A stretch of DNA of 64,000 bases, from the NCBI GenBank assembly GCA_018417955.1, contig JACTVC010000017.1, positions 930,001-994,000 of the forward strand, given 5' to 3'. Made by a program: the position numbers and the translations under genes. Each line of letters starts with the position of its first letter. Positions within the stretch are counted from its first letter, which is position 1. The notes beneath the pieces were generated by a model. It made no database searches, had not been told where the DNA came from, and saw only the letters and a program-made list of their open reading frames with translations. This stretch comes from Laccaria trichodermophora (Eukaryota > Basidiomycota > Agaricomycetes > Agaricales > Hydnangiaceae). This document shows, piece by piece, positions 46,721 to 57,716 of the stretch.

Positions 46721-47493
46721 GGCCACCCTCCATGGGGCTTCCCGCTTGACATTCTGGTCTCGAATTCCTTGTGGACAAACACAGGTAAAGCCAAGGCCTT
46801 CAAGCTTCAACGTTCAACCAACTCACTCTCACAAGCAACTCACAAGTTCATAAACATGGACGTATTCCTTCGTATTCCCACATATCAGTTCAATCGATTC
46901 GCTTGATCGTTGCTCCTGGTGTTGAACTGTTAGCCGTCTAGCACTACAACTCCGCCGAAGATAAAGCTTGCGTGTAAGTGAGAAAACATTCATCTTGTTG
47001 AACCGCAGTTGGTCAATCATCAAGGGGTAGTAGGTACCACGAGGCTTGTTCGAAGGCTTAGGCAGTCGCCACCAAGAAAACCCCGTGAACCGTTGACGGA
47101 CGGCAAACAATCAGTTTTTGATGCCAGGAACTTTACAGGAACAGGAGTGAAGGAGGGTCTAGGAGGGTTAGGCGAAGTCAGAACCTGAAGGAGCTTAGGA
47201 AGACGGCTTATTATTGTCCCGACTCATTCTTGCCTTCCTGCCGTTCCTCTCATTGTTCCAATTTTGAACATGCAGAGTGCCCGATTTGACGCCCTGAGAC
47301 CTGAATAATGTGAGTGCCTAAGCGGGATTATGGAACTTCCAATTGGAATTTGACAAAGTTTCTTGCAGCAGGGATTTCGCCGCTTGTTTGCGATCACTTG
47401 CCTCTAGGACTATAAGATGAGGGGGGAAACAATAACCACTGTCAACACGCCATCCCTTGAAAGACATACTCCTGTTGCCTTACTACTACGAGC

Positions 47494-49430
47494 ATGACCT
47501 CATCTCAGCCGTAGGTGTCTTTCTCGGCAATGTGACCCAGCTGTAATGTCTAATTATCCATTTACTTAGCGTCCACTTGACCACACCATCACCTCTGCCC
47601 GTCTCAGGCAAACTTGTGGAGAAGTGAGTGCTAGCAATCATGGGAAGTAGAGTTCTGACCTACTTGTCACTTGGTTAGCACTCTCGAAGGTTTCGCGAAA
47701 GGAATTGTCAATACCAGCCCAGGCAAGGGCAAAATTACCATTCTGCTTGTCGGTAAGTTTTCTTTTCTGAGTTTACATCCCATATCTTATATGAAAATAG
47801 GTGAGACTGGGACCGGGAAGACCAGTGTGTTGTCCCTCCTCGTGAATGTCATGGCAGGCCGCCAGCCTGCTGAATATGATCTGGAGCCCTACAAGGCTGC
47901 CAATGAGAGTGGCGGATCGCAAGCCGAAAGCCAAACGAATAAAGCTGAAGTTTACATGTTCAAGAGCGTGAACGGTGTGCAAATCACCGTGCTTGATACC
48001 CCTGGTCTGGCCGACACTCGCGGTATTGAGAAGGATAATCAGCACAAGGACAGCATCGCCGCTGCGATTGGGGAAAACATCCCGGAAGTGACAGCCGTCA
48101 TCATCCTCGCCAACGGTACCAACCCCCGCCTCGGCGTTGCCATTAATTATGCCATCACTACGCTTACCGCTATTTTCCCGAATACGCTTGCTGTGAGGAT
48201 GTTTTTCATCCGCAGATGGTCTTCTAACTTTCGATCAAAAGAATAACATTTGTCTTCTCTTCACCAACGTCGCTAGCCCCCTCTCATGGAATTTCGAGAG
48301 TGATAGTCTTCCGGTCGAATTGCGAAAGTCCAGGCAGTTCCTCCTCGATAATCCCTTCGCCATGCAGAAGAAATTTATGAAGATCAAACAGGCGGCGGAG
48401 AAGGAGGGCGAGATTGACGACAATACTCGGGACACGCTGGAAGACTTAGAAACGGCAGTCAATGCAGGTCATAAAGTCGCGTTGAAGATGCTTGTCAAAC
48501 TATTCAACTGGCTAGATACCCTGGAGCGCAAAGGTACCAGGGATATCATATCGCTCTATGAACAATCTACTACTATCGACCGCAACATCGATGAAACCCT
48601 TGCCCGCATGACACAGCTCGCGTTGAGGAAGGCGAAACTTGAACAATTGATAAGGGAATCAAACGGCATCTATCTGGTTGGTCGGATTCATCATCCTTGT
48701 TTAATCACACTGACCCTTCCCCCTTTAGACCGTCAAGGCGACTGAAAACTTCACACAAGAGACCACCAATGAAATGTGGGTGTACCAGGACCAACCCTTT
48801 CACAGCACCATTTGCGGCGAACCTCAATGTTATTCCAATTGCCACAAGAACTGTACTGTCCCATACACTGTTGACCCCAAGAAATTAAGTGGATGTGCCT
48901 CATTTTTGGGCAGTGACGGAAAACACCTTGATCACTGCATCGACTGTAAACACCACATGGACAAGCATCGTCATTATAACTCTATCTGGGTCCATCAGGT
49001 CGAGAAGAAAAAAATTATTAACAGCGGTACCCAGAAGCAACATGAAGACGCCACTGAGAAGCTGGGAAAGAAACAAGCTGAAGTTGGGGAGGTCCGCAAG
49101 GAGGCCGATAAGATCGGTGAAGATCTGGCGACCGCGACCGAAAAAATCGGTCGGCTCGCCGCGCAGTATTCGGAACTTGCCCTCTCAGGAAGCTTCTCAG
49201 GCCAAGTCAAGAAGTCCGTTAAGCTACTCGAGACGCATCTTGAAGGTATTCGGAACAAGAGCGACGTCGACCCCGGGACTATCAAACAGATCGAGGCGAG
49301 TTTAGACCAACTCCAGGGCAAGCTGAGGGTACTCGAGCTTGCGGCAGAAGCGGCGAAAAGTAAGGTTTCGACGCCGAGTATTGTTGGACGTTTGAACCAG
49401 GGAGCTAAGAATCTTCTTGGTCTGCAGTGA
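47494..49430 (+). CDS. AIG1-like GTPase with Cys/His module, copy 5
   Basis: Exons 47494-47510, 47570-47623, 47679-47752, 47801-48192, 48242-48676 and 48729-49430; 557 aa. The G domain has GETGTGKTS and LDTPGLADTRG. The Cys/His module is complete but diverged from copies 2 and 4 (STICGEPQCYSNCHKNC, DCKHHMDKHRHYN). The coiled-coil region ends GRLNQGAKNLLGLQ. The third intron has a normal GT donor and the fifth (52 nt) breaks the frame if retained, unlike copies 2 and 4. It is the intact counterpart of the truncated copy 3, with which it shares promoter and first-exon sequence (MTSSQ). No stonustoxin-like partner lies directly beside it. Confidence 0.85.
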
Positions 49431-49862
49431 GGTTCGTTTCTTATATTTGTGGATGGACATTTACGGTCACTGATTTCAACATTCAAGGTATTTAGGCGTC
49501 CGGGCTGTATCCGCAGCCTCGCGTACTTTGTTGTCCATTCTTCAGTACCTTCTGGCATGCCCATTGCCTTAGCTCTTTCCGATAAACATTTGATAAACAT
49601 AGCTGAAGTTGTACAAGGAAAACCTATCCACGCACGATGGTTCATGGACCTTCTTCCAAAGCGGTATAGCTTTTGAGTGGTCGCTTCTCGTCATACACCA
49701 TGTAGATATACATATAACGAGTGCCTTAGTAGGACTCCTCAAATCTCGAAGCATCGTAGCCCAGCTGTGTTATGCAAACTCGCCTGTACCAAACAGCCCC
49801 ATTTCCCGATCAATTCCGACCAAAGCCTCGACCTTTCACGCCTAGCAGGCCTAATCCCACCC

Positions 49863-50807
49863 ATGTATCGCGCAGCTTCTCGTCTGGTGAGTCGTCGAAG
49901 GGTTTACAAGTTGCCAATTGCTTATAGACTTAGCCGAAAAGGTCCCTTTTGACTGCTTCATCGCTGGCAGCGACAACGGTCGTGCTTCGTGAACAAAAAG
50001 AAAAGGTGAGGAACGATGTTCTTGAAGGGTTTTACTGATAGCAAGAGTTTGTAGCCGTCCATATACGCCAACCCAACCTCCGACATTCTTTTGGTGGCAG
50101 AGCCATCACCGCTAGAGCAACAAATTGGTGTTGCGCGTAGACAAATTATCAAGACATACTCGGACGCCCATACCCATGTTCAAGGTTGGGTCTCAAGATG
50201 GATTGGCGTAGAGCATGCGGTAGAGAGTGAGTCTCTTCGTGCTTGTTGCTGACTCTGTTGGTTTCTGACGGATATCACAGACCGAGTGAAGTCGATCATC
50301 TCACCCAACGAATCGCTGACGCCCGGCCTACTCTATGTCGGCATTGCCACCCTCAGTGGCTCCATCATCGCGCGTAACCGCATACTGGCTACGCGGCTCC
50401 TGCTTCCCCCTACATTCCTCATTATCTCCGCTAACCACTTCCTCCCCAAAACGACTGCAAATCTCTCCGCTTATTTGGGCTCGCTAGAAGAGACATACTT
50501 TCCTACATTGGCACAGAAGCATGACATTGCGAACGCTCACTCTCATATGGCCTGGGAGCGGATAAAAGAGGCTACTTTGAATGGCAGGGATCAGTTGAGC
50601 CGTGGGGCCGTAGTGGCTGTCGAAAAGATTCAGGAGGTCACGGGTCTGAAGCTCCAGGAGACTTTAGGACTGGAAGCGAAGGCCATTGACGTTGTAGACG
50701 CCGCTGAGCGAACGGTCCAGGAGGCCAAGAGCGCTGTGGAGAAGAAGGTCGAAAACGTGAAGGTCGAAACAAAGGAAAAAACGGAGGACGTCAAGAGGCT
50801 AGTATGA
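49863..50807 (+). CDS. MICOS subunit MIC26/MIC27 (apolipoprotein O-like)
   Basis: Exons 49863-49886, 49934-50005, 50055-50226 and 50281-50807; 264 aa. The N-terminus is short and basic with small residues (MYRAASRLPKRSLLTASSLA), consistent with mitochondrial import. The core carries the family segment TPGLLYVGIATLSGSIIARN and a second hydrophobic stretch (LLPPTFLIISANHFLP). The C-terminal third is a charged helix (ERTVQEAKSAVEKKVENVKV). Family members sit in the inner membrane in the MICOS complex and help shape cristae junctions and bind cardiolipin. Frame, splice sites and length are all normal. It is an ordinary gene that bounds the amplified cluster on the right. Confidence 0.85.
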
Positions 50808-51208
50808 TAGAAGTTTCGTCTTCCTGTTTTTCCCCCCTCCATCTATAGATCTCGTTTCTGCTGACGTATTGGATCAGGCATTGTGCTGACCCATGCATCG
50901 CACGGCATCATGCACTGACTTGTGAAATCTCTGAGCCCCTGCCTGCTACATCTATGTGGTAGACTTATCACGCAGCTATGCGCAAATTTCCGTCAGAGTG
51001 AACACTCAGTCCATATGAGGGAGATCGACTATCATCACCCTCATCATAGGAGTTGCCTACGGGAGACTAAACACTCAGTGCTCATGTTTATAGGGACATT
51101 CACATAACAACTGAAATCATTGCATTCGAAACTTGGTACTAGAACAGATCAACACAATGTTCATGAAACTGTGCAACTACCCTTCCTGAGTTCCAGATAC
51201 CCGCGTAC
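50808..51208. other. Convergent 3' intergenic region
   Basis: About 400 bp between the MIC26/27 stop and the stop of the convergent protease-inhibitor gene. No feature was recognised beyond probable 3' UTRs. Confidence 0.5.
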
Positions 51209-51838
51209 CTAATAATCACCGGTCTGCCAGAAGGGTGGCTCTTCCACGTCAACAGGAAAGCGTTTAACCACAACCTGGAAGCATCAGAAGATGACTAAAA
51301 GCTGATATGGTGTGGTTATAGAAGCTCACCTGGTCGGCTTCAACTGCTACGAACCACGACGCGCCGGTGGCCTCTGTGACTGGCTGAATGCTAGAGAATC
51401 ATGATGAGACACATTCCAGAGACACCTAGACATATCACATACGTGATAGCGGGGTCGCTTGAGGGAAGACCGTTATCTATACGCTGAATACGCCATTCGG
51501 AAAACTCCTCTAAAGTGAAGACGGGACCCCGAGGGACGGGAGACTTGTCCTTCAGGGACCAACTTCCTCCATAGGCGCTGCCGCCACCCGTGTGGAGGAT
51601 GATGGTGTATATGTCTTCCTTGCCTTCGACGGGTTCGATACTCCACTGGTAACAGAAGCAAATGAGCCATTTCATCCAAAAGGGGTGGATTAGTACTGAC
51701 AACTTGACGCTCTTCAGTCGACGGGACTCGGGCGGCAGTGCTGACCATCCTGTTAAGACCGTTGCCAGTAGCATACATGCCTCCGACCCCGGTGACGGGG
51801 CCCAGTTGGAGGGTATAATTGCCGGGTTTGAAAGACAT
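51209..51838 (-). CDS. Serine protease inhibitor, I66/cospin-like beta-trefoil
   Basis: Exons 51838-51701, 51645-51443, 51390-51330 and 51274-51209 on the minus strand; 155 aa. It begins MSFKPGNYTLQLGPVTGVGG, then WSIEPVEGKEDIYTIILHTG, GGSWSLKDKSPVP, FSEWRIQRIDNG, SWFVAVEADQVVVKRFP and ends PPFWQTGDY. Repeated strand-turn-W patterns, the length and the lack of a signal peptide fit the mushroom I66 serine-protease-inhibitor family (beta-trefoil), proposed to protect fruiting bodies against insects and nematodes and to control endogenous proteases. The end of exon 1 (after ERQV) is my choice among two nearby donors. Specificity cannot be told from sequence. Confidence 0.75.
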
Positions 51839-51926
51839 GGCTGTAAGAGTGTAATAAGATGCTTGAAATTGAGAAGATGGGTCGATGGTCTCAACCTGCA
51901 GAGCGACGTGGCTTTTATGGCTCCAG

Positions 51927-52165
51927 GATAAGGTGAAGGGGTTGTAGTGCGCTATCGAACACCCGTCCATGTGGTGTCTCTGAATGGCCAATCTGGGCTA
52001 GGGGTGCAACATTGGCAATAGCTCCAATTCTCATCGGGTAATGTTGGATAATCTATGCTTCGTTGAAGGGGTTGTAGTGCGCTGTCAGACACTAGTCGTC
52101 CATGTGGTGTCTCCGAATGGCCAATTTGGGCTCACAATTTGGATAGGGTAATGTCCGATAAACTA
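51927..52165. repeat. Direct duplication upstream of the protease inhibitor
   Basis: Two units of about 110 bp, near 51933-52045 and 52060-52165. They share GAAGGGGTTGTAGTGCGCT, CGTCCATGTGGTGTCTC, GAATGGCCAAT and a GGGTAATGT end. They start about 90 bp before the ATG of the inhibitor gene, so the promoter or 5' UTR is duplicated. Confidence 0.75.
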
Positions 52166-52182
52166 TCATTCTTCAGAGAGCG

Positions 52183-52906
52183 TCATCCACAGAAGATGAC
52201 GTGAAACATACATGTATGGGAAGTCAAGTTTTGACTTGGGTCGTCCATGACCAATGAGGGTTTGAGTATGAATGAGGTTCTACGCCACTCAAGAGCCTCC
52301 TCGATATCTTGAATGAAAGGCTGAGTTTGCTCGTTCCATCGGGGAAAGTGACGTCCTTGAGCAAGGATGCCGAGAGGGTGATGGAAAATCGGAGGACCAG
52401 GATCTTCACTCCTCATTTAGACCCATTTTCATGAGAATTTTCCATTGATCACGACGTAGATGAGCTAGGCTTGACTCCGCCAAGTGTATCAAAGATTCGA
52501 CGTTCAACGACAACGGGAGCTTTTGACTACTCTCGCGATTGCCTCGCAGAAGAGTTACTCGATCTGAATATCTAGAGGACGGAGCCAATGGGTCGTTAAT
52601 AAAGAAATTCAATGGGATGGGTATATCTCACTTTGGGCACCAACAACAGTGACATTGTCTCCACGCTGTAGTTCCCGCGACCGGCAAGGGCCCTGTAAGT
52701 CGAATGCGAATTGGATTAGCCTCTTCAGCTTGATTAGATCGCAGAATTGGCGGTGAATATCGCCGCAGATTGTAACAGGATTCGACTAGCACGGGATTTC
52801 TTGCCAGCTTCTGGGAGGTGCTGCCATCGTCGAGGTTGATCAACCCACGCGTACTCCTATGAGTACGGCATTTCAGTAGGGCCCTGGGTGCTGGTATGGT
52901 GCGCAC
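52183..52906 (-). other. Coding-like minus-strand pieces, no gene model
   Basis: Readable pieces occur in different frames: DPGPPIFHHPLGILAQGRHF (52.2-52.4 kb), SSRYSDRVTLLRGNRESSQ (52.4-52.6 kb) and RGDNVTVVGAQ (52.6-52.7 kb). A possible donor after VVGAQ was seen, but no complete model could be built and no family recognised. It may be a decayed gene. Confidence 0.2.
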
Positions 52907-53189
52907 GATCGATCATTCAACGCCTTATCCTTTCAAACGCGAGATTGTACGATAGTAAGCCGTCCTGGCACAGTCTGACGTGTTGAATGTTGAACGTTGA
53001 ACGTTGAGGATGATGGAGGAAGGGGTGTGCGAAAAAATATGTGTGCTGGGCCGTTGTGACAAAGGCTCGCAACCAACTTCTACGTTGACCCCAGACCATC
53101 TCCTACTCTTCAAACCGTAGAAGTCGCCCAAAATACGGTTTCTGTCGCGATTGTCACTTTTGCTGGCGCCATTTGTCTCTCCATGAATC

Positions 53190-54330
53190 TGGCGTAAGAA
53201 GCTCATCGGATTGCCACTATCTGGCTCAATTCTTACTGACAGTTCCGATAGTCCATGCTACAGGCAATTCGACCGTAGTTATCACTGCTGCCGACAATAA
53301 CGTCCTAGCAGTTCTGAATCCAGAGGGTGGGTCTGTTCGTGAGTTCCTTTGCTGTCCGATAATTTGATTCTACTAGAACTGTTATCGCAGTCTGGAGATA
53401 TATATTCGACCCGAAGATTGGATAGCAGGCTTCTACAAGAGCAAGAACCGTCAGTACTGTTCTTTTTCGTAGTGCATCATCTCTAATTTTCGACTTAGGC
53501 GTTGGGGACCGGGGTTCTGTCTGGTCCAGCCGGGGCTACCCTTCGGACATTTGATGCTTTACATGGTCATTTAACTGTTGAGAAGCAGGTTCACGCCCCT
53601 CAACTTGCCATCTTATCCGAACCACACTACCTGCCGCAAATGAAACCCGGTCAGGAGATTCCTTTGGGTTCAGGCGGATCATTGTAGCAACTGCCGCGTT
53701 TGGCAACGTTTTCAGAATCGATTCTAGCAACGGCGAAATTCTCTGGAGCCGCGTTCCAGGATTGGGATGGGCGGCAGAGATTGGAGGAAGAATCCACCCT
53801 GTCAGGCTTTACGTTACCCAGAGACGAGCTGATAATGTAAGTTACGTCCTTTTCGAAATGGTTTGCCACTCACTCGAAAATCTCGTCAGACTCTACTTGA
53901 TACCGCTCTCTTCTACGTCAATGCTGTAAATTGTCAAGATGTGAGGCAAGGTCCAAAGAGCGGTCACGGCCGAGTAGGCGGAAGACTTCATCAACGAATA
54001 CGATCCAGCCTATCCGGACGGTTCTCATCGTGTTCTCTCTTGTAACTATGAAGTAAGCTTTGAATACTTGACTTGAGTGCACCAATAGACTAACCGTCAT
54101 CAGGTTGCCAATGTGCAGCGTATAGTAACCGCGCCCTCTTTAAATCAACATCATTGGTCTTCGCTTTCGGTTTGGACATGTTCCTAACCCGGGTGGGGCC
54201 ATCGAATACATTCGACGTCCTCAGCAAGCACTTCCACAAGGCCCAGCTCATGTTCAAGGTCTCCAGCCTATTCCTTGCGATTATGATCACACGACCAATG
54301 GTGGAAAAGGCTTAGAGAAGTGGTACCAGT
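53190..54330 (+). pseudogene. Collapsed EMC1 (ER membrane complex subunit 1) pseudogene
   Basis: Plus-strand pieces follow EMC1 in order: KKLIGLPLSGSILTD, STVVITAADNNVLAVLNPEG, VWRYIFDPKDWIAGFYKSKN, SGPAGATLRTFDALHGHL, IIVATAAFGNVFRIDSSNGE, VTQRRADN (with an intron) TLLDTALFYVNAVN, then directly C-terminal pieces DFINEYDPAYPDGSHRVLSC and FGLDMFLTRVGPSNTFDVLS, the final membrane helix (FLAIMITRPMVEK) and a frameshifted LEKWYQ end. Large parts of the PQQ-like propeller and middle are missing, and there are several stops and frameshifts. The family protein is the large lumenal subunit of the EMC insertase; this copy cannot encode it. Confidence 0.75.
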
Positions 54331-54399
54331 AGCCGATTAGGCTACCTCAGATGTAACTTGATTGGTAAATGTTACAAAACAGAAGATATACTATCCGAA

Positions 54400-55300
54400 A
54401 GCTTGACAACTTTTTACCCTTAATCTTCTTGTCCGCTTACGCCCCCTTATCCAGAGGCCATGTGGAGGGCTCCTTATTGAGGGACTCAGAGACAGCGACC
54501 AAAGGACCATTGACCAACACGGACCAAGTAGCAAATCCACCACGTGAGGAACTCCAACTTATCATACTTTTGATCAGACAACTCACACTGCCTGGTAGAA
54601 ACAGAATCACCAGACCTCGACGCGATCTTCGCAAACCCAGGTGGCTTTATAGCGTCCGGGGGGGAACGTCAGACGTAAATATCACGGCCAACACTGAATA
54701 GGCTGACGATTTGGACAGACATTGGCACTGTCAGCCCCGTTCGTCCTTCCCGGACCTCTCCAACGGAACGAGAGAGAACTTCCGGCCCAGCACCCGGCTT
54801 GACTCTATCCGGTACTTTGGAGCAATAGCGCGGTCCGCATTGTGAAGCTTCGACTCGTAACTTGGCAAAGCTTCTTTGAGGAAAACCTCAACCTTTACAT
54901 CTGGGGTGATATTGCGGAACTTCGTGATGAATGCCTTGTGTGGCCCAGAAGAGATGGACTTCGGAGGACCGGATGCGACAGCTCTCGACGAAGGTTTGGA
55001 AGAGCAGAGCATAATTCAACTTGCATGTGGTGCGGAGAGTACGATTCTGCACACCCAAACGTGAGACTAGGATAAAGGTATCCCCATGACGGATGAACGG
55101 AACTGGAAACCTTGTCGTTGAGGAATGTCTACTGAAACGTTGGACAAGACGACGATGGCGCCTGGTAGGAACCTGGAGTGAAAGTGAGGCCAGTGGTAAG
55201 CTTGACCAGGTGAAGAGCGACTTGACAAGTTCACCGTCAGAAAGTGGATACGGAGACCAATCCGAAGCCAGCTTACAGACAGCCGACGCAACTTAGTAGG
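54400..55300 (-). pseudogene. Decayed third stonustoxin-like copy
   Basis: Minus-strand fragments align with copies A and B: VLVNGPLVAVSESLNKEPST and WPLDKGA near 54440-54540 match the C-terminus (VLVNGPLIDASE, WPLDKGA). VEVFLKEALPSYESKLHNAD and RKFSLVPLE near 54750-54920 match the helical domain. A weaker match to the end of the MACPF-like domain lies near 55070-55200. The part with the MORN repeats is deleted, and stops and frameshifts are frequent. This is an old, inactive copy well outside the present module pair. Confidence 0.8.
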
Positions 55301-56871
55301 CCGCGTCAAGGGTCAATATATCAATGCGTGTCTAGCTTCATCCTCTTCGTGTATAGCCTTGATTAACCTCTCCTCGATCGGGACGCTTCAATAACCTACG
55401 AAAGATCTGGAGAGCAAGAGGTCGCGCAACATGCATCATGATCTGGGATTAGTATGACGGCGCGAGAGCGAATCACAAAGCGACTTCCGCAAGACTTCGT
55501 CTCTAAAGCCCAAATTTGCGTCGCCCAGCGTCGTGGCAATCAAACGTTTTCAGGTTGCACCTGCGCCCCGAGCACTCCTGAAGCCGCTCTACGTATCCAG
55601 CTATGAAGTCGACTTAGGTGCTTGTCGGTGAGCTAGTCGTTTTTTTGCAAAGCAAAGATTTAATGGCAAGGTTTCCACAAAAAAGGGTTTCTCAATAGTT
55701 TTGCTGCCGTGCATGCTGATTGTGCACGTGACGTCTTCGGGCCAATGGACTCTGAAGCCTAAGGGCGCGGCGATAGCGCTTGAGCTTGAGGTAGTGTCAG
55801 CTTCACGCCGTCCAAGAGCCTCCTGAACAGAAAACAGCCGGATGAAAAACACTGCGCTAAGAAACCAATGTGGAGTAAGGACGCTCAGTGCAATAACGGA
55901 ACAGATTCTTGACCTTGAGCTAGATCGGAAGCGGTTTTACGAGGAATTCTTCCGATGCTGTTCAAGATCCCAGCTGTTCATAGCAAACTTGACGCTTCAT
56001 TGTGATGTCTGGGAAGGCGAATGGTCACAAGGTCTCATAAACACAGCAGAACCATGGGGGAGCATCCATACGGTGCAAGTACTTGCAAGCTTCCTCGAAG
56101 TTTGTAGAGGATCGTGGAGATACGGTGTGCGCATCGAGGTCAAGACTCTGAATGGTTAAGGCCAGGAGCGATTTCCCACCTCCAAAACAAAGTCAGTCAT
56201 CTGACGTTTTAGCAGCGCCTTTGCCGCGCCCGGAATTCAAGCTTCACCTTCTGACAATCGTATTCTGGAGCCCATGAAAATAGGTCTTGAGGATATAAAG
56301 GCCAAAGTCATCCTAAGAATGACGACCCATATGGCATATCACCCCGACTAACAACGAAATCCACAACACCTATTAGTATGTGATATATGGTTGTTTGGAT
56401 TGACATCACTCATCATACTTCTTACTAGCATTCAACCGATTACGAAGGCAGTCGGTGCATCGTATTATGACTGGCAATTTCTCTGAGTGAAGTATCATAT
56501 GGTGTATGCCGTTGTGAACACGATATAGTAGTGATGGTTGGAAGGGTTTTATGCAAATGTGTCTGCTTCCTGTAAAGACGTCGATTCTTGGTCGATTCCA
56601 GGTCCGGTACCATTGGAATTGCAAGTCGGCCGAATTTTGGTCTAACGATGTTGTAATTCGATCCAAAATGCGTACTACACGCACGCCCGTTTCCAGCGAG
56701 GGTCACTTATTCAAATCCATTCTCCCATCAAGGACTCGAAGGGCAACACTTCCACGTCTGCTGAAAGCTCTTGCAAGATCTGCTTGACTGATTCATGACT
56801 TTCCCCCTCCTCCAGCTCTGTAAGCGCTAGCAAGGTGTGAACGAAACGAAAAAGTAGCCAAATGAAGAGAT
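55301..56871. other. Intergenic, no supported gene
   Basis: Two opposite frames (55601-55852 minus, 55842-56159 plus) are open but have no recognised motif or splice partners. The rest shows nothing. Confidence 0.35.
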
Positions 56872-57246
56872 TTACCAAGTCCCCTGTCCCCAGCCACGTT
56901 GTCCTTCAATCGTTGTTACCCCTCTCTTGCTGCCATAAGCAACGACTGGGCGCGATACTCCAACAACTGGGGTGCCTGACAACTGGCAGACCTTAGCCCA
57001 GAGGGCGCTCATCCCCGACGTTCTTCTGGCCTTGCCCGGCAGCTGCGCCGAAACGTCTCCCATGATACAGGCGGGGTAATCACCTCTCTTCGTAGGAACC
57101 TGCCGAGGACCTGTCGTCGTTGGTGCATGCGGGTTCTTCACCTGCAACACAAACGATGACGCTGTAGATCCCCAATGATATCTGTACGTTCCACATCTCG
57201 GACAAGGTGCTGCAATACCCGTGTTTGCGTGCGTTCCTCCTCCAAG
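56872..57246 (-). CDS. Possible exon with a CPRCG zinc-knuckle-like motif
   Basis: The minus strand is open for about 124 codons between stops. It contains GIAAPCPRCGTYRYHWGSTA, then a Lys/Arg-rich part (KARRTSGMSALW) and VVAYGSKRGVTTIEG. The CPRCG pair looks like half of a zinc-binding ribbon. No start codon, upstream exon or family was found, so it may be a fragment or a chance frame. Confidence 0.25.
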   Translation of the reverse strand, partial: LGGGTHANTGIAAPCPRCGTYRYHWGSTASSFVLQVKNPHAPTTTGPRQVPTKRGDYPACIMGDVSAQLPGKARRTSGMSALWAKVCQLSGTPVVGVSRPVVAYGSKRGVTTIEGQRGWGQGTW

Positions 57247-57716
57247 TTACGCGTTCGTTCTCGCGTCTTCTTTCTGTCCCGAAAGACTGCCCTGGCCCTT
57301 TGAAAATTTCCTCGATTTTGTCCGGATTTGTTCCTGGCCGTTTTCAAAAATCCGTCCGGATTGGCAGTCTCCTACCCAGCCGTCGTTCCGGGGATTGCAA
57401 AACGATATTAGGCGGCCAGTTGCACCGTTGACCTTCAGGCCGTTTGTCCGAGTCAAAGATGCTGGGCCAAACAACAACCGCTCTTCCGTTATATTTCTAA
57501 TTATAGTCTTTCAACTGAACAAACCGAAAAACAAACCGCTGAAAAGCAACCGCCATCAGAAGTTAGAACTGGAGTCTGGCCTATCGTTTTGCAATCAGTT
57601 GCAACCCTACGTTTCCAACGCTTGGACTTGATCAAAACTTCAATCTTTTCAGATGTGCTTTGCCCCGCTTCCTCTATCATCACCACCGTCGGCTTTTGCT
57701 CGTGTAATCCCGAGCA

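Larger units (their letters stand above)
45950..48540 (+). repeat. Segmental duplication, arm 2
   Basis: It matches 36945-39520. Its left edge joins sequence that follows GTPase copy 4 (homologous to the DNA after copy 2), so about 5.7 kb present in the first unit is missing at this junction. Confidence 0.85.

Noticed and set aside
55601..56159. Opposed frames of 83 and 105 residues
   Set aside because: Neither has recognisable domains or splice partners. Kept only as a note in the intergenic entry.
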